This document shows positions 1-15,064 of a DNA stretch of 64,000 nt, piece by piece. Location: NCBI RefSeq assembly GCF_963924675.1, contig NC_089222.1:4966501-5030500 (forward strand), read 5' to 3'. This DNA comes from Phocoena phocoena (Eukaryota; Chordata; Mammalia; Artiodactyla; Phocoenidae). The translations under genes and the position numbers were made by a program. Positions within the stretch are counted from its first letter, which is position 1. Every line of letters starts with the position of its first letter. The notes beneath the pieces were generated by a model. It was not told the DNA's origin, made no database searches, and worked only from the letters and a program-made list of their open reading frames with translations.

Positions 1-916
1 GCCAAGAGTCCCTCCCGAACTGCATAGTAGTGCTTTACTCTCAAGAGTGTGTGGATTTGGAAGAACACGGAGACGGGCCCTGAATAAAAGTCAGGTACGG
101 GCTTCGGTTCAACAGATATTCTCTGATGCAAAGGCGTGATGAGAGCTTTTCTGGTCTGTACCCCATGTGGGGCTATGAAGGTGTGCAGTGCACTGGCCGG
201 TCTCGGGGACGAGGTGCTGGGCTGGGGGCCAGCTGCAGAGTCAGCCCTCAGTGGTCCTACTGAATCCTCATCCAAGGGCTTTTCAGCTGAAGACAGTCAC
301 TCCTGCCCTGGCTATTGTTGCCTCCGGAGGACACAGGGCAGGGCAGGCAGGAAGGAGACCCTCCAAGGAAGCTGTCATTCCTTCCCAAGCTTATCTCCTG
401 GCCTGTGGGAGTTACCGTCCTAAGGAAGCAACCCAGGACAGAACCCAGGGAACTGGGTGAAAAGCCAACTCCACGAGGATGGAGAATAATGCCCTGGCTG
501 AGGGAAGGAGGCTAGAATGAGTCCCTCAGGAAGCCCTGGCCCCCATCAGCATCTCATGCTCACCTCAGCCGAGGAGGAGAGGCCCCTACAGGGAAAGTTC
601 TGAAGGGTCTGCTCAGAGGGCAAGGGCATGGAGAAAAGGGGAAGGGGCCAGCCTGGAGAGAGAGCTGGAGAGACTGGGAAGTGGGTGCTGCTTTAGAGGA
701 AATCACGAGTAACACCTGCTCTGCACGGGGGCCCCAGGGAGAGGCTCTGGGGTGCAGCCAGGGAGGCTGGATCCAAGGCAGTGGGACTCCCAGTCTCAGC
801 AAAGACCCCGCGTGCAAGCTTGGCCCAGGATTGGCAGAACACCCTCCCATATGCAAGATCACCTTGGCTCTGACGGTGGGTTCATGAGTCGTTGTGTGTC
901 TTGGCCAGTTGGAGCT
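1..916. other. Intergenic sequence, nothing recognised
   Basis: Moderately GC-rich unique-looking DNA. Several overlapping open frames of 60-100 codons occur on both strands, as expected by chance at this GC content. None shows a protein family signature. Confidence 0.4.
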
Positions 917-1195
917 GTTTTAACAAACTGGCATAGACTGGGAGGCTCAGACGACAAACACTTATTCCTCGCACTTCTGGAGGCTGGAAGGCAGGTCAAG
1001 GTGCCAGCAGATCCAGTGTCTGGTTGGGGGCTCCTTCCTGGGTAGACAGCTGACCTCGTCACATGGCAGGAGGAGGCTGAGTGGGAGAGCTCTTTGGGTC
1101 CCTTTTACAAGGGCACTAATCCCACCACGAGGGCTCCACCCTCATGTCCTAATCACCCCCAACACCATCACATTGGGTTAGGATTTCAACACGAA
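917..1195 (+). repeat. Ancient interspersed repeat, copy 1 of 3 in the window
   Basis: It shares an ordered set of words with 27565-27918 and 54425-54783: actgggaggctcag, cttctggaggctggaag, cacatggcagg, gggctccaccctcatg and taggatttcaacac. The three copies are collinear and heavily diverged, so this is an old dispersed family. I could not assign it firmly to an LTR or LINE group. Confidence 0.7.
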
Positions 1196-1454
1196 TCGAG
1201 GCGGGTGAGACTCGGTCCCATAACACTCAGTTAGGCCTCCAAACCAGAGTGTCCTGGATTGTATAAGAGCCTCAGTTCCTTCACAGGACCGTGGGGAGCA
1301 GGGGGTTAAGGCACAGTTTCCCTTGAGTCTGACTGAATTTCTCCACTCTGTGGAAAGTGGGGGTGGTCTGAGCTGAGTAAATTTAATGCAGTGAAACACA
1401 CAACTGTGACACACGTTACACACCAAATCGAGGAGTTTGTGCTCGCAAGCCCAC

Positions 1455-1560
1455 AGCCTGAACAGAGATAAATATTAAAAACATCACCAGCACTGTGAGA
1501 ATTAAATAATGATACAAGAGAAGTTGCAAAGCTGTCCACAATGAATGACACAGTGAGGAA
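1455..1560 (-). repeat. Possible MIR fragment
   Basis: Read on the minus strand, the block atttaattctcacagtgctgg followed by a T-rich stretch and atttatctct resembles the 3' half of MIR. It is heavily diverged. Confidence 0.35.
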
Positions 1561-2304
1561 GTGCTGGAAGGGGAGTTCCTGGACCTTGAGGCCTTCTCTG
1601 AGCTCCCAGGCCAGGAGCATGACTGCTGTCCTGCCTGGGGCTCACCCAGTCCCTTCAAGCCCACCCTCCGAGTCTTGGCTTGAATGCCCAACTCTTGCAC
1701 CCATTCCCAGCCCCAAGTAGGCTGGCTCCCCTGCTATTCTCTCCTCAGCATACCCCCTGCTGAGACACATTCCGGTCATCATAAATGATGGATTCCGCGC
1801 TGGACCTGAGCTCAGGGTCAGGGTGGTGTCTGTCCTGTTCTCTGGGGTGTTCAGAATCTAGTCCTCCGTCCAAAATACCAGTGCAGAGGGACTCTGTCCT
1901 GAGTTTGCTTTATCACCTAGTGGATTTTCTCTCCTGGAAGCCCCTCCCTCTCCCTGCCCAAGCGACCCCTTACCAGGAAAACCACAGAGATGGGCTGGGG
2001 CTTGCCCTGTGTGGAAATAGAAACCCATCAATACTAGAAGCAAAAATCCTGACAACATGAAACTTCTCGGGGTGACGGGGTAGGTTTATTATCTCTATTG
2101 TGGAGACGGTTTCCCGGATGTTTATGCAAGTCAAAGCTTGTCAAATGGTACACTTGCATACATGCAGTTGATTGTGGTCAATTGCCTCTCATAAAGGCGG
2201 TTGAAAAATAAAGTGTGGCTTTGAGCTGGCTCACAGCTCTGAATATGTAAAGTGGAAATAAGTTTTGAAAGCCTAGTTCTTAAGAAAGAAAAGCACCTTT
2301 GAAT
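1561..2304. other. Intergenic sequence, nothing recognised
   Basis: No mobile element, exon or RNA gene was recognised. The open frames are short and overlap on both strands. Confidence 0.4.
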
Positions 2305-2318
2305 CCCAGACCTGTTTC

Positions 2319-2458
2319 CTTGTTTTTGTTTTTGTTGATGTTGCTGTTGTTTTCCTGGCCGCGCAGCTTGTGGGATCTTAGTTCCCCGACCAGGGATTGA
2401 ACCCGGGCCATCGGCAGTGAGAGTGTGGAGCCCTAACCACTAGTCCGCCGGGGAAGTC
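2319..2458 (-). mobile_element. tRNA-derived SINE, short older type
   Basis: The minus strand starts with a tRNA-like head (ggacttccccggcggactag) carrying a B-box-like gggttcaatccctgg, and ends in a T-rich stretch on the plus strand that is its A-rich tail. It is flanked by imperfect 14-bp duplications at 2305-2318 and 2459-2472 (12 of 14 match). Confidence 0.8.
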
Positions 2459-2472
2459 CCCAGGCCTGGTTC

Positions 2473-3808
2473 AAACTGTCAGGAGCTGGATGTGGTGGGC
2501 CTAGGACACTGGGACCAGAGCCGCCCCCAGACCCTGGCTGGGAGCAGTGGGGGCTGGTCCACCCCAGACTCAGGTCCCCTCCAGGGCGCCTGCCTTGGCG
2601 GTCAGGGTACTGCTGGGACTGGTCCAGAGAGCACGTATCCAGAGCCACCTGGCTAGGTCTAGCACCAAGGAGGAGTGGGGATGGAAACACGGCTTTGCCA
2701 CCTCGGGAGAAGAGCACAGCTCGCAGGTGACGCGATCTGAGCTTTGAGGTGGGGTCCCCGAGAAGGTGCAGTGTTCTGGGATTCTGCCTCAGAGTGAGCC
2801 CCCAAAGACGGGTGGGGGCGTGGACACCTCAGACAGGTCAGGGGACTTGAGAGCAAAGCTATGACCATCTGCCTCTCCAGGCTGTGGCCCGGGATGCCAG
2901 CCCTCCCGGAGAAGCCTGCTGGGGAGCTCTGAGCGATCTTGGGCACCCCTCCAGGGACAGTCCTGGTGGTCCAGCCGTGGCCACAGAGGCCACACAGAGG
3001 CTGGCGGGACAGACGGCACACTCTGGGGCAGCTTTCCGTCACTTAGGTCACCTGAGGAGCAAGTACCCAATAGGGCAGGATTTTTATGCCGGAAGCAACC
3101 AGTTGTGTTGAATTGGCCAGATTAGGGTTTCTGCCTTCAGCAGAAACAAGGGCTCAAGAGCTGAGTTCATTTTAGTAGGAGATGACAAATAGAGACAGTT
3201 CTATCTTCGAGCCCTTGAACTGCTGACTCTGGGTTGGTCAACCTTCAACCTGCTGGAAATGAATGCAGATGGCCCTGCTGGGGGCTGAGGAAGACTAGCC
3301 CATCTCCAGAAAGGAGTCGAAGTCTTGGAGGTTCAGGAGGACATCTGGGCCTTGGAAGGGGACACGGAACAGCAGAAGCTCAGAGTTAGAAAGCCCAATC
3401 CCCGCTTTGATGTGGCTGAAAAACCACAGGGGACTTGAGTCCTGCTTCATCTCCTAAGTCCCCCACAGATGCAGGCAGCTCTCAGCCAAGGTGGGCTCGA
3501 AGCAGAGCTGAGCCAGGATCCGAGGCAGTGCTATGATCTGGCCCTGGCCTCACTGGCTAAGTGGAGGGCTCAGTCGCACGGTGGCAGCCCCGCTGTCAGC
3601 ATGAGGGGCTGGCAGGGCGTGTTTAGCGCTGTGTTTGAGATGGGAGCAAAGGAAGTGGTGCCCAAGAGGACAGCCTTCGTGATCTAGTCATCTTTATTCA
3701 GTCATTATCCATATCGTAACCCAAACAGAAGACACATCTTATAATGCTAAAATGAAGGGTTTAGAAGTAAGTTGTTTGGTCTTCTGGGGAAAAACAATTA
3801 TAGCCTAT
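2473..3808. other. Intergenic sequence, nothing recognised
   Basis: GC-rich up to about 3100, more balanced after. Open frames at 2433-2747 and 2659-3111 overlap one another on both strands and carry no family motif, so I treat them as chance. Confidence 0.4.
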
Positions 3809-4532
3809 TTGCAAACCACGCAATGAGATAACCCTGTCACACTCACTAGGATGGCTAAAATCAAAATCACAAGTGTTGGCAATGGGGTGGAGAAACTGGA
3901 ACCGTCATACATCGCTGGTGGGAATGTAAAATGGTGCAGCCACTGTGGAAAACAGTATGGAGGTTCCTCAGACAGGTAAACATGCTTGCCATACAACCCA
4001 GCGATTCCCACTCTTAGGTATTCACCCCAGAGAATTGAAAATGTATATTCACATAAAAACTCGTACATGAATGCTCATAGCAGTATTTTTCATAACAGAC
4101 CCAAAGCGGAAGCAATCCACATGTCTGTCGACTGATATATAAAATATGGTCTATCCACACAATGATTACTCAGCATGAAAAGGAAGGAAGTACGGATCCA
4201 TGCTACAACGTGGACGTGCTCAGTGAAAGAAGCCAGATAGAAAAGGCCACATGGTGTATGATTCCACTTATACGAGATGTCCATAACAGGCAAATTCATA
4301 GAGACAGGAAGTAGGTTAGTGATTGCCAGGGTCTGGGGGTGAGGATGGATGTGGGATGGATGCAGAGTGACAGCTAATGGGTACGGGGCCTCTTTTTAGA
4401 ATCGTGGAATGTTCTGGAATTAGTTGCGATGGTTGCACAACTTCGTGCTGAAACCCACTGAAGCGTACACTTTAAGAAGGTGAATTTTACGGTGTGTGAC
4501 TTATATCTTGATTTTTAGGCAGCACTCTCTTT
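3809..4532 (+). mobile_element. Old L1 fragment: ORF2 C-terminus and 3' UTR
   Basis: It begins in the conserved ORF2 stretch corresponding to caatgagata, continues through the gggaatgtaaaatgg, cagtatggaggttcct and ctcagcatgaaaaggaa blocks and ends in the 3' UTR near 4520. Many indels and stops show an old L1M-type copy. The young full-length L1 inserted just past its 3' end. Confidence 0.85.
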
Positions 4533-4547
4533 AAGAACACATTTGCA
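4533..4547 (+). repeat. Left target-site duplication of the full-length L1
   Basis: The 15-bp aagaacacatttgca recurs exactly at 10647-10661, directly after the L1 poly(A) tail. Confidence 0.9.
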
Positions 4548-5403
4548 AACTGCTGGACAGTCATCCACAGGAAGACACTGGAACTCACCAAAAAAGACAG
4601 CCCACATCCAAGGACAAAGGAGAAGCTGCAATGAGATGGCAGGAGGGGCGTGATCACAATAAAATCAATCCCATAACCGCTGGGTGGGTGACTCACAAAC
4701 TGAAGAACAATGACACCACAGAAGTCCACCCACGGAGTAAAGGTTCTGAGCCCCACGTCAGGCTTCCCAACTTGGGGGCCCGGCAACGGGGGGAGGAATT
4801 CCTAGAGAATCAGACTTTGAAGACTAGTGGGATTTGATTGCAGGACTTCGACAGGACTGGGAGAGACAGAGACTCCGCTCTTGGAGGGCACACACAAAGT
4901 AGTGGGTGCATCGGGACCCAGGGGAAGGAGCAGTGACCCCACAGGAGACTGAACCAGACCTCCCTGCTAGTGTTGGAGGGTCTCCTGCAGAGGTGGGGGG
5001 TGGCTGTGGCTCACTGTGGGGACAAGGACACTGGCAGCCGAAGTTCTAAGAAGTGCTCCTTGGCATGAGCCCTGCCGGAGTCTGCCATTAGCCCCACCAA
5101 AGTGCCTGTAGCCTCTAGTGCTGAGTTGCCTCAGGCCAAACAACCAACAGGGAGGGAACCCAGCCCCCCCACCACCAGCAGACAAGTGTATTAAAGTTTT
5201 ACTGAGCTCTGCCCACCAGAGCAACACCCAGCTCTACCCACCACCAGTTCCTCCCATCAGGAAGCTTGCACAAGCCTCTTAGATAGCCTCATCCACCAGA
5301 GGGCAGACAGCAGAAGCAAGAAGAACTACAATCCTGAAGCCTGTGGAACAAAATTCACCACAGAAAGATAGACAAAAGGAAAAGGCAGGGGGCTACGTAC
5401 CAG
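4548..5403 (+). promoter_or_regulatory. L1 5' UTR and internal promoter region
   Basis: About 0.86 kb between the left target duplication and ORF1, GC-richer than the body of the element. By analogy with other full-length L1s it should hold the internal RNA polymerase II promoter. Near its start is gagatggcaggagggg. No tandem monomers were seen. Confidence 0.65.
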
Positions 5404-6306
5404 GTGAAGGAACAAGATAAAACCCCAGAAAAACAATTAAAGGAAGTGGAGATAGGCAATCTTCCAGAGAAAGAATTCAGAATAATGATAGTGAAGATGA
5501 TCCAGGACCTCGGAAAAAGAATGGAGGCAAAGATCGAGAAGATGCAAGAAATGTTTAACAAAGACCTAGAAGAATTAAGGAACAAACACCTAGAAGAATT
5601 AAAGAACAAACAAACAGAGATGAACAATACAATAACTGAAATGAAAAATGCACTAGAAGGAATCAATAGCAGAACAACTGAGGCAGAAGAACAGATAAGT
5701 GACCTGGAAGACAGAATGGTGGAATTCACAGCCATGGAACAGAATAAAGAAAAAAGAATGAAAAGAAATGAAGTCAGCCTAAGAGACCTCTGGGACAACA
5801 TTAAATGCAACAACATTCGCATTATAGGGGTTCCAGAAGGAGAAGAGAGAGAGAAAGGACCCGAGAAAATATTTGAAGAGATTACAGTCAAAAACTTCCC
5901 TAACATGGGAAAGGAAATAACCACCCAAGTCCAGGAAGCACAGAGAGTCTCAGGCAGGATAAACCCAAGGAGAAACATGCCGAGACACATGGTAATCGAA
6001 TTGACAAACATTAAAGACAAAGAAAAACTATTAAAAGCAACAAGGGAAAAACGACAAATAACATACAAGGGAACTCCCGTAAGGTTAACAGCTGATTTCT
6101 CAGAAGAAACTCTACAAGCCAGCAGGGAGTGGCATGATATATTTAAAGTGATGAAAGGGAAGAACTTACAACCAAGGTTACTCTACCTGGCAAGGATCTC
6201 ATTTAGATTCGATGGAGAAGTCAAAAGCTTTACAGACGAGCAAAAGCTAAGAGAATTCAGCACCAGCAAACCAGCTCTACAACAAATACTAAAGGAACTT
6301 CTCTAA
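5404..6306 (+). CDS. L1 ORF1 protein (ORF1p), open frame whose expected ATG reads GTG
   Basis: This 300-codon frame encodes an L1 ORF1p, the RNA-binding trimeric chaperone that coats L1 RNA in cytoplasmic particles. Residues about 25-110 are rich in E, K, L and M in heptads (for example LEELKNKQTEMNN and EEQISDLEDRM), the coiled coil. Residues about 130-225 form the RRM-like domain (NNIRIIGVPEGEE). The rest is the C-terminal domain (ADFSEETLQASREW, then LRPR-like PRLLYLARISF). The frame has no stop or frameshift. The codon at the position where related copies start is GTG, no in-frame ATG lies just upstream, and the first in-frame ATG is at 5485-5487 (residue 28). Translation may therefore be poor even though the frame is intact. 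It is about 40 residues shorter than human ORF1p, mostly in the coiled-coil part. Confidence 0.88.
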   Translation: MKEQDKTPEKQLKEVEIGNLPEKEFRIMIVKMIQDLGKRMEAKIEKMQEMFNKDLEELRNKHLEELKNKQTEMNNTITEMKNALEGINSRTTEAEEQISDLEDRMVEFTAMEQNKEKRMKRNEVSLRDLWDNIKCNNIRIIGVPEGEEREKGPEKIFEEITVKNFPNMGKEITTQVQEAQRVSGRINPRRNMPRHMVIELTNIKDKEKLLKATREKRQITYKGTPVRLTADFSEETLQASREWHDIFKVMKGKNLQPRLLYLARISFRFDGEVKSFTDEQKLREFSTSKPALQQILKELL

Positions 6307-6376
6307 GTGGGAAACACAAGAGAAGAAAAGGACCTACAAAAAAAAAAAAAAACAACAACCCAAAACAGTTAAAAAT

Positions 6377-10433
<4,057 letters not shown>

Positions 10434-10646
10434 AAAAATGGTACAGATGAACCAGTTTGCAAGGCAGAAACAGAGACACAGATGTAGAGAACAAATGTAT
10501 GGACCAAGGGGGGAAAGTGGGGGTGGGGTGGGATGAATTGGGAGATTGGGATTGACATATATACACTAACATGTATAAAACAGATAACTAATAAGAACCT
10601 GCTGTATAAAAAAAATAAAATAAAGTTCAAAAAAAGAAAAAAAAAA

Positions 10647-10661
10647 AAGAACACATTTGCA
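10647..10661 (+). repeat. Right target-site duplication of the full-length L1
   Basis: An exact repeat of 4533-4547 directly after the A-rich tail. Confidence 0.9.
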
Positions 10662-11239
10662 CTCAAACTTGCACCCCTCCCTCATAGTCTCTGATGGTTG
10701 TGACAGCTGCAACTTCTATTAACAACACTTTTTTTCCCCTCCTCTGGCAAAACCCCAAGGAGGGAAAAATGCTACAACTTTCTAAATTGCTCCCTGGAAT
10801 GACTGGAATAGTCACTTCTTCCAATAAATTCTTCTTCAAAATGAAAAGGCAAGAAGTTTCTTTTACAGTTTGGGGCATCTGTGGAAGAGGGGGATGGACA
10901 CTGAATCATGTTCCTGTCTTAAAGAGGGGTTTAAACAGGTCCTCTGATCTCTTAAATGTTGAAAAAGATTATTTTTGAAACTGATGTTTAAATAGAGAAA
11001 GTAAGATTTCAGAAATTGCAGCTTCAAAGCTGGAATTCATGTGAAGCCGTGTAGAAGTTTTAAAGCAGTATCACTAATAAAATCAAATTGCTTCTAACAG
11101 TTATAAGGGCATTCTTTTGTGAATAAAAGAATTTCTTACAGGGCTCCAACGTATCTTGGGCTAAAGAGAAAGGCAGAAACATTGAAAATGTAGATTTTGT
11201 TTTATAAGAAAGAGAGCACGTGATAGATCTTACTTCACA
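10662..11239. other. Intergenic sequence, nothing recognised
   Basis: AT-rich unique-looking DNA. The open frame at 10694-10978 shows no family motif. Confidence 0.4.
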
Positions 11240-11430
11240 GGGATTTTTTAAAATGTAATTTTCATTTTATATTGGCGTATAGTTGATTTTCAATGTTGTG
11301 TTAGTTTCAGGTGTACAGCACAGTGATTCAGTTATACATATACATGCGTCTATTCTTTTTCAAATTCGTTTCCCAGGTAGGTTATTACAGAATACGAGCA
11401 GGGTTCCCTGTGCTCTACAGCAGGTCCCCG
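11240..11430 (-). mobile_element. L1 3' UTR fragment
   Basis: The block tggcgtatagttgatttt, then gtgttagtttcaggtgtac, then ccctgtgctctacagcagg is the reverse complement of the usual L1 3' end of this genome (compare 23150-23310 on the plus strand). It is 5' truncated and carries no coding part. Confidence 0.85.
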
Positions 11431-12069
11431 GGCATCCCTGGCCACACTGGCTTTGAGCCCACCCTGAGATTTGAGGAGGGGCAGGGTTTTTTCTCTCTTG
11501 ACCCAGCTGCTCCTACCCCCGCCAACGCACCTGCTCTGATTTGCCTTCTTCAGTGAATAAAATCACCAGATTCTGACTCCTTGATATGTTACAGAACGGC
11601 AGCAGGTGACCAACCTACAGATATTGGCACCTCCCGCCCTACCCCACCCCCGTGCACTGGCAGGAAGTTTCACACTCACTTGCCTGGCCTCGAAACAAGC
11701 TCCCCCTTCCTCAAATGAAGACCACCGACTCATCTGGAATTCCTTATCAGGGCTGAAGCAGGCCTGCCTTGGGGGGCCCCAGAGGAAAAAACACCTAATA
11801 TGGATATTGCAGACTGGCCATCCACAACTTAGAAAACACAACCTTTGGGGGCTGTCCCTATGCTTAGGGACACGGCAAGCACCAGCTTCAAGGAGCTTTG
11901 TCTAGAAGCCTTTTCTCATCAGAGCTGGCCGCAGCTGGAGAGCCACCTCTTGGGTCCTGTTGGGCTCGGCCTCCTTCACTGGGCTGCGAGTCTGGTTTCA
12001 TTTTGGCCACGTCAAATTCTGGCCGGAATCCGTGCTAGTATTGCCAGCTCATTCGTTATGCCCATGAAA
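11431..12069. other. Intergenic sequence, nothing recognised
   Basis: Moderately GC-rich. The open frames at 11563-11905 lie on both strands and look like chance. Confidence 0.4.
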
Positions 12070-12225
12070 TAACAATGCTAGCAATAACAGCAATGAATAA
12101 AAACAACAACAATATACCTCATTCACTCAGCACTTAACAGGTGCCCAACGCTGGGCTAAATGTTTAAGCTAAATATTCTCATTTAATCTTCATAAACTCA
12201 TAGGGGTAAATAAGCACCCTAAACC
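12070..12225 (+). repeat. MIR fragment
   Basis: The order actcagcacttaac, gtgcccaacgctgggctaaatg, ctcatttaatcttcataaac and ggggtaaataag follows the MIR 3' half (accumulated differences throughout). Confidence 0.65.
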
Positions 12226-12380
12226 CATGCCAGCCAGGATGCTTTGTCTGCATCCCAAACCCACTGACGACTCTCTCTTCTGTGCACAGCCTAGGCCCCA
12301 AGAATTAGGCTGCATTTCAAATCCCCAGAGGGCTGAACCCGTACAGGCTGTCACACCCCTGGAGGTCGCGGTCCCTGGGG

Positions 12381-12447
12381 GCTGTCATTGTTGGTGAGGT
12401 CCTACCACAGATGGATGGCAAAGCCATGTGCCTGTCTCTTCATGTCA
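12381..12447 (+). repeat. 67-bp inverted repeat, left arm (original genomic flank)
   Basis: It is the exact reverse complement of 12781-12847 over all 67 bases. It is not L1 sequence and lies just outside the left target duplication, so it is the original flank. Confidence 0.93.
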
Positions 12448-12459
12448 AAGATTAAGGGA

Positions 12460-13459
12460 TCCCTCTTCTCCACACCCTCTCCAGCATTTATTGTTTCTAG
12501 ATTTTTTGATGATGGCCATTCTGATTGGTGTGAGGTGATACCTCATTGTAGCTTTGATTTGCATTTCTCTAATGATTAATGATGTTGAGCATTCTTTCAT
12601 GTGTTTGTTGGCAGTCTGTATATCTTCTTTGGAGAAATGTCTATTTAGGTCTTCTGCCCATTTTTGGATTGGGTTGTTTGTTTTTTTGATATTGAGCTTC
12701 ATGAGCTGCTTATAAATTTTGGAGATTAATCCTTTGTCAGTTGATTTGCAAATATTTTCTCCCATTCTGAGGGTTGTCTCTGACATGAAGAGACAGGCAC
12801 ATGGCTTTGCCATCCATCTGTGGTAGGACCTCACCAACAATGACAGCTCTATTTACAATAGCCAGGACATGGAAGCAACCTAAGTGTCCATCAACAGATG
12901 AATGGATAAAGAAGATGTGGCACATATATATGATGGAATATTACTCAGCCATAAAAAGGAACAAAACTGAGTTATTTGTAGTGAGGTGGATGGACCTAGA
13001 GACTGTCAGACAGAGTGAAGTAAGTCAGAAAGAGAAAAACAAATACGTATGCTAACACATATACATGGAATCTAAAAAAAAAATGGTCATGAAGAACCTA
13101 GGGGCAAGATGGGAATAAAGATGCAGACCTGCTAGAGAATGGACTTGAGGACATGGGGAGGGGGAAGGGTAAGCTGGGACAAAGTGAAAGAGAGGCATGG
13201 ACATATATACACTACCAAATGTAAAATAGATAGCTAGTGGGAAGCAGCCGCATGGCACAGGGAGATCGGCTCGGTGCTTTGTGACCACCTAGAGGGGTGG
13301 GATAGGGAGGGTGGGAGGGAGACGCAAGAGGGAAGAGATATGGGAACATATGTATATGTATAACTGATTCACTCTGTTATAAAGCAGAAACTAACACACC
13401 ATTGTAAAGCAATTACACTCCAATAAAGATGTTAAAAAAAAAAGAATACTAAAAAAAAA
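12460..13459 (+). mobile_element. 5'-inverted LINE-1 containing a copied genomic flank
   Basis: Segment one (12460-12780) is L1 ORF2 in minus orientation. Segment two (12781-12847) is not L1 but a reverse copy of 67 bp of flank. Segment three (12848-13459) is plus-strand L1: ORF2 C-terminus (ending SQKEKNKYV-like near 13050), 3' UTR with gggaagcagccgcatgg and an A-rich tail. Imperfect 13-bp target duplications lie at 12447-12459 and 13460-13472 (12 of 13). The inversion is the classic twin-priming product. The extra flank copy at the junction points to a template switch during the same event. Confidence 0.9.
12781..12847 (-). repeat. 67-bp inverted repeat, right arm (copied flank at the L1 inversion junction)
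   Basis: The exact reverse complement of 12381-12447, placed precisely between the inverted and the forward L1 segments. Confidence 0.93.
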
Positions 13460-13472
13460 AAAGGTTAAGGGA

Positions 13473-13824
13473 AAGGTCACGCTCTCTGAAAAATCAGAAA
13501 GATAACCACGCAACTGGTAAATCTGTATCAGAGGAAAGGAAAGTCTGTCTTTGTCTGGTGGACACTCAACATTATTCTGTGAACTTGACCCCTTTCTTCT
13601 TCTTCTTTTTTTTTTTTAACCCCTTCTTGCTAGAACTCGCTCTTTGGGCTTAGTGGACCACTTGATGTCTCTGTAGGGGAGGTGTTTCCCAAGCTCATTT
13701 TCTCCGACTGTCTGTCTCAAGCTCTTGAGCCGTAGATTTTCAGGCCGTATAAAATGCAGATGGAAAAACAATTTCTCCCTTAATTTCTTTTTCTCTCTCA
13801 TCTTATTTAAAACACGCTTTGTAG
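13473..13824. other. Intergenic sequence between two L1 copies
   Basis: It contains a pyrimidine tract (cttcttcttctttttttt) near 13595-13618. Nothing else was recognised. Confidence 0.4.
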
Positions 13825-14581
13825 AACCCTCTTACACTGTTGGTGGGAATGTAAACTGGGGCAGCCACTATGAAGAAAGGTATGGAGGTTCCTCAAAAAC
13901 CTAAAAATAGAGCTACCATATGAGCCTGCAATCCCACTCCTGGGCATATACCTAGACAAGACTATAATTCAAAAAGATACATGTACCGCAATGTTCATTG
14001 CAGCACTATTTACGATAGCCAGGACATGGAAGCAATCTAAATGTCCATCGACAGATGAATGGATAAAGAAGATGTGATTGATATATATACATATAATACA
14101 CACACATACACACACACAAGAATATCAGCCATAAAAAAGAATGAAATAATGCCATTTGCAGACACATGGGTGGGGGACCTAGAGATTATCCTACTAAGTG
14201 AAGTCAGACAGAGAACGACAAAAATCATATGATATTGCTTATATGTGGAATCTAAAATATGATACAAATCAACATGTCTATGTAAGAAAAACAGACTCAC
14301 AGACATAGCGAGCAGACTTGTGGTTGCCAAGGGGGTGAGGGTTGGTAGAGGGATGGAGTGGGAGGCTGGGGTTAGCAGATGGAAGCTTTTACATACGGAA
14401 TGGAAAAACAACAAGGTCCTACTGTAGAGCACAGGGAACTATATTCAATATCCTATGATAAACCATAATGGAAAAGAATATGAAAAAGAATATATATATG
14501 TATAACTGAGTCAGTTTGCTGGACAGCAGAAATTAAGACAACATTGTAAATCAGCTCTACTTCGATAAAATTAAAAAAAAA
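13825..14581 (+). mobile_element. 5'-truncated L1: ORF2 C-terminus and 3' UTR
   Basis: It starts at aaccctcttacactgttgg, runs through the ORF2 C-terminal region (gggcatatacctagac, acagatgaatggataaag), shows a small AC-rich expansion at 14096-14120, and ends with the 3' UTR and a short A run. Stops interrupt the frame. Confidence 0.9.
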
Positions 14582-14825
14582 TGAAAGCACCCTTTGGAGC
14601 CTGAGTGATTGAGTTGTGGTGAACACATCCTCGTGTTAACCAGAATTAGCAGTAAGTTGTTCCAGGGCTGCAACATTGACTGAGGTGTCAAAACCAAAAC
14701 ATTTCCCAAGAAACTATGCAGATTTTTATTAGTAGAGTCTTTAAATTCCTTCTTAGAAACTGGTAGCGAATGAATCCTAAAAATATAAATAGTAGAAACC
14801 AAAACAGGACAACCCCTCATTGGCG

Positions 14826-15056
14826 TTTCTTTTTTTCTTTTTCTTTCTTTTTTTTTTTTTATTGCGGTACGCGGGCCTCTCAGGGTTGTGGCCTCTCCCG
14901 TTGCGGAGCACAGGCTCCGGACGCGCAGGCTCAGCGGCCATGGCTCGCGGGCCCAGCCACTCCGCGGCATGTGGGATCTTCCCGGACCGCGGCACGAACC
15001 CGCGTCCCCTGCATCGGCAGGCGGACTCTCAACCACTGCGCCACCAGGGAAGCCCC
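14826..15056 (-). mobile_element. CHR-type SINE, short subtype
   Basis: Minus-strand head ggcttccctggtggcgcagt at the right end, B box region with gggacgcgggttcgtgcc, and a T run on the plus strand at the left (its A tail). 8-bp duplications cattggcg lie at 14818-14825 and 15057-15064. Confidence 0.93.
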
Positions 15057-15064
15057 CATTGGCG

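Noticed and set aside
5355..6068. 237-codon minus-strand frame, hydrophobic
   Set aside because: It is the complement of L1 ORF1, and its apparent membrane character comes from the reverse reading of a lysine/glutamate-rich gene.
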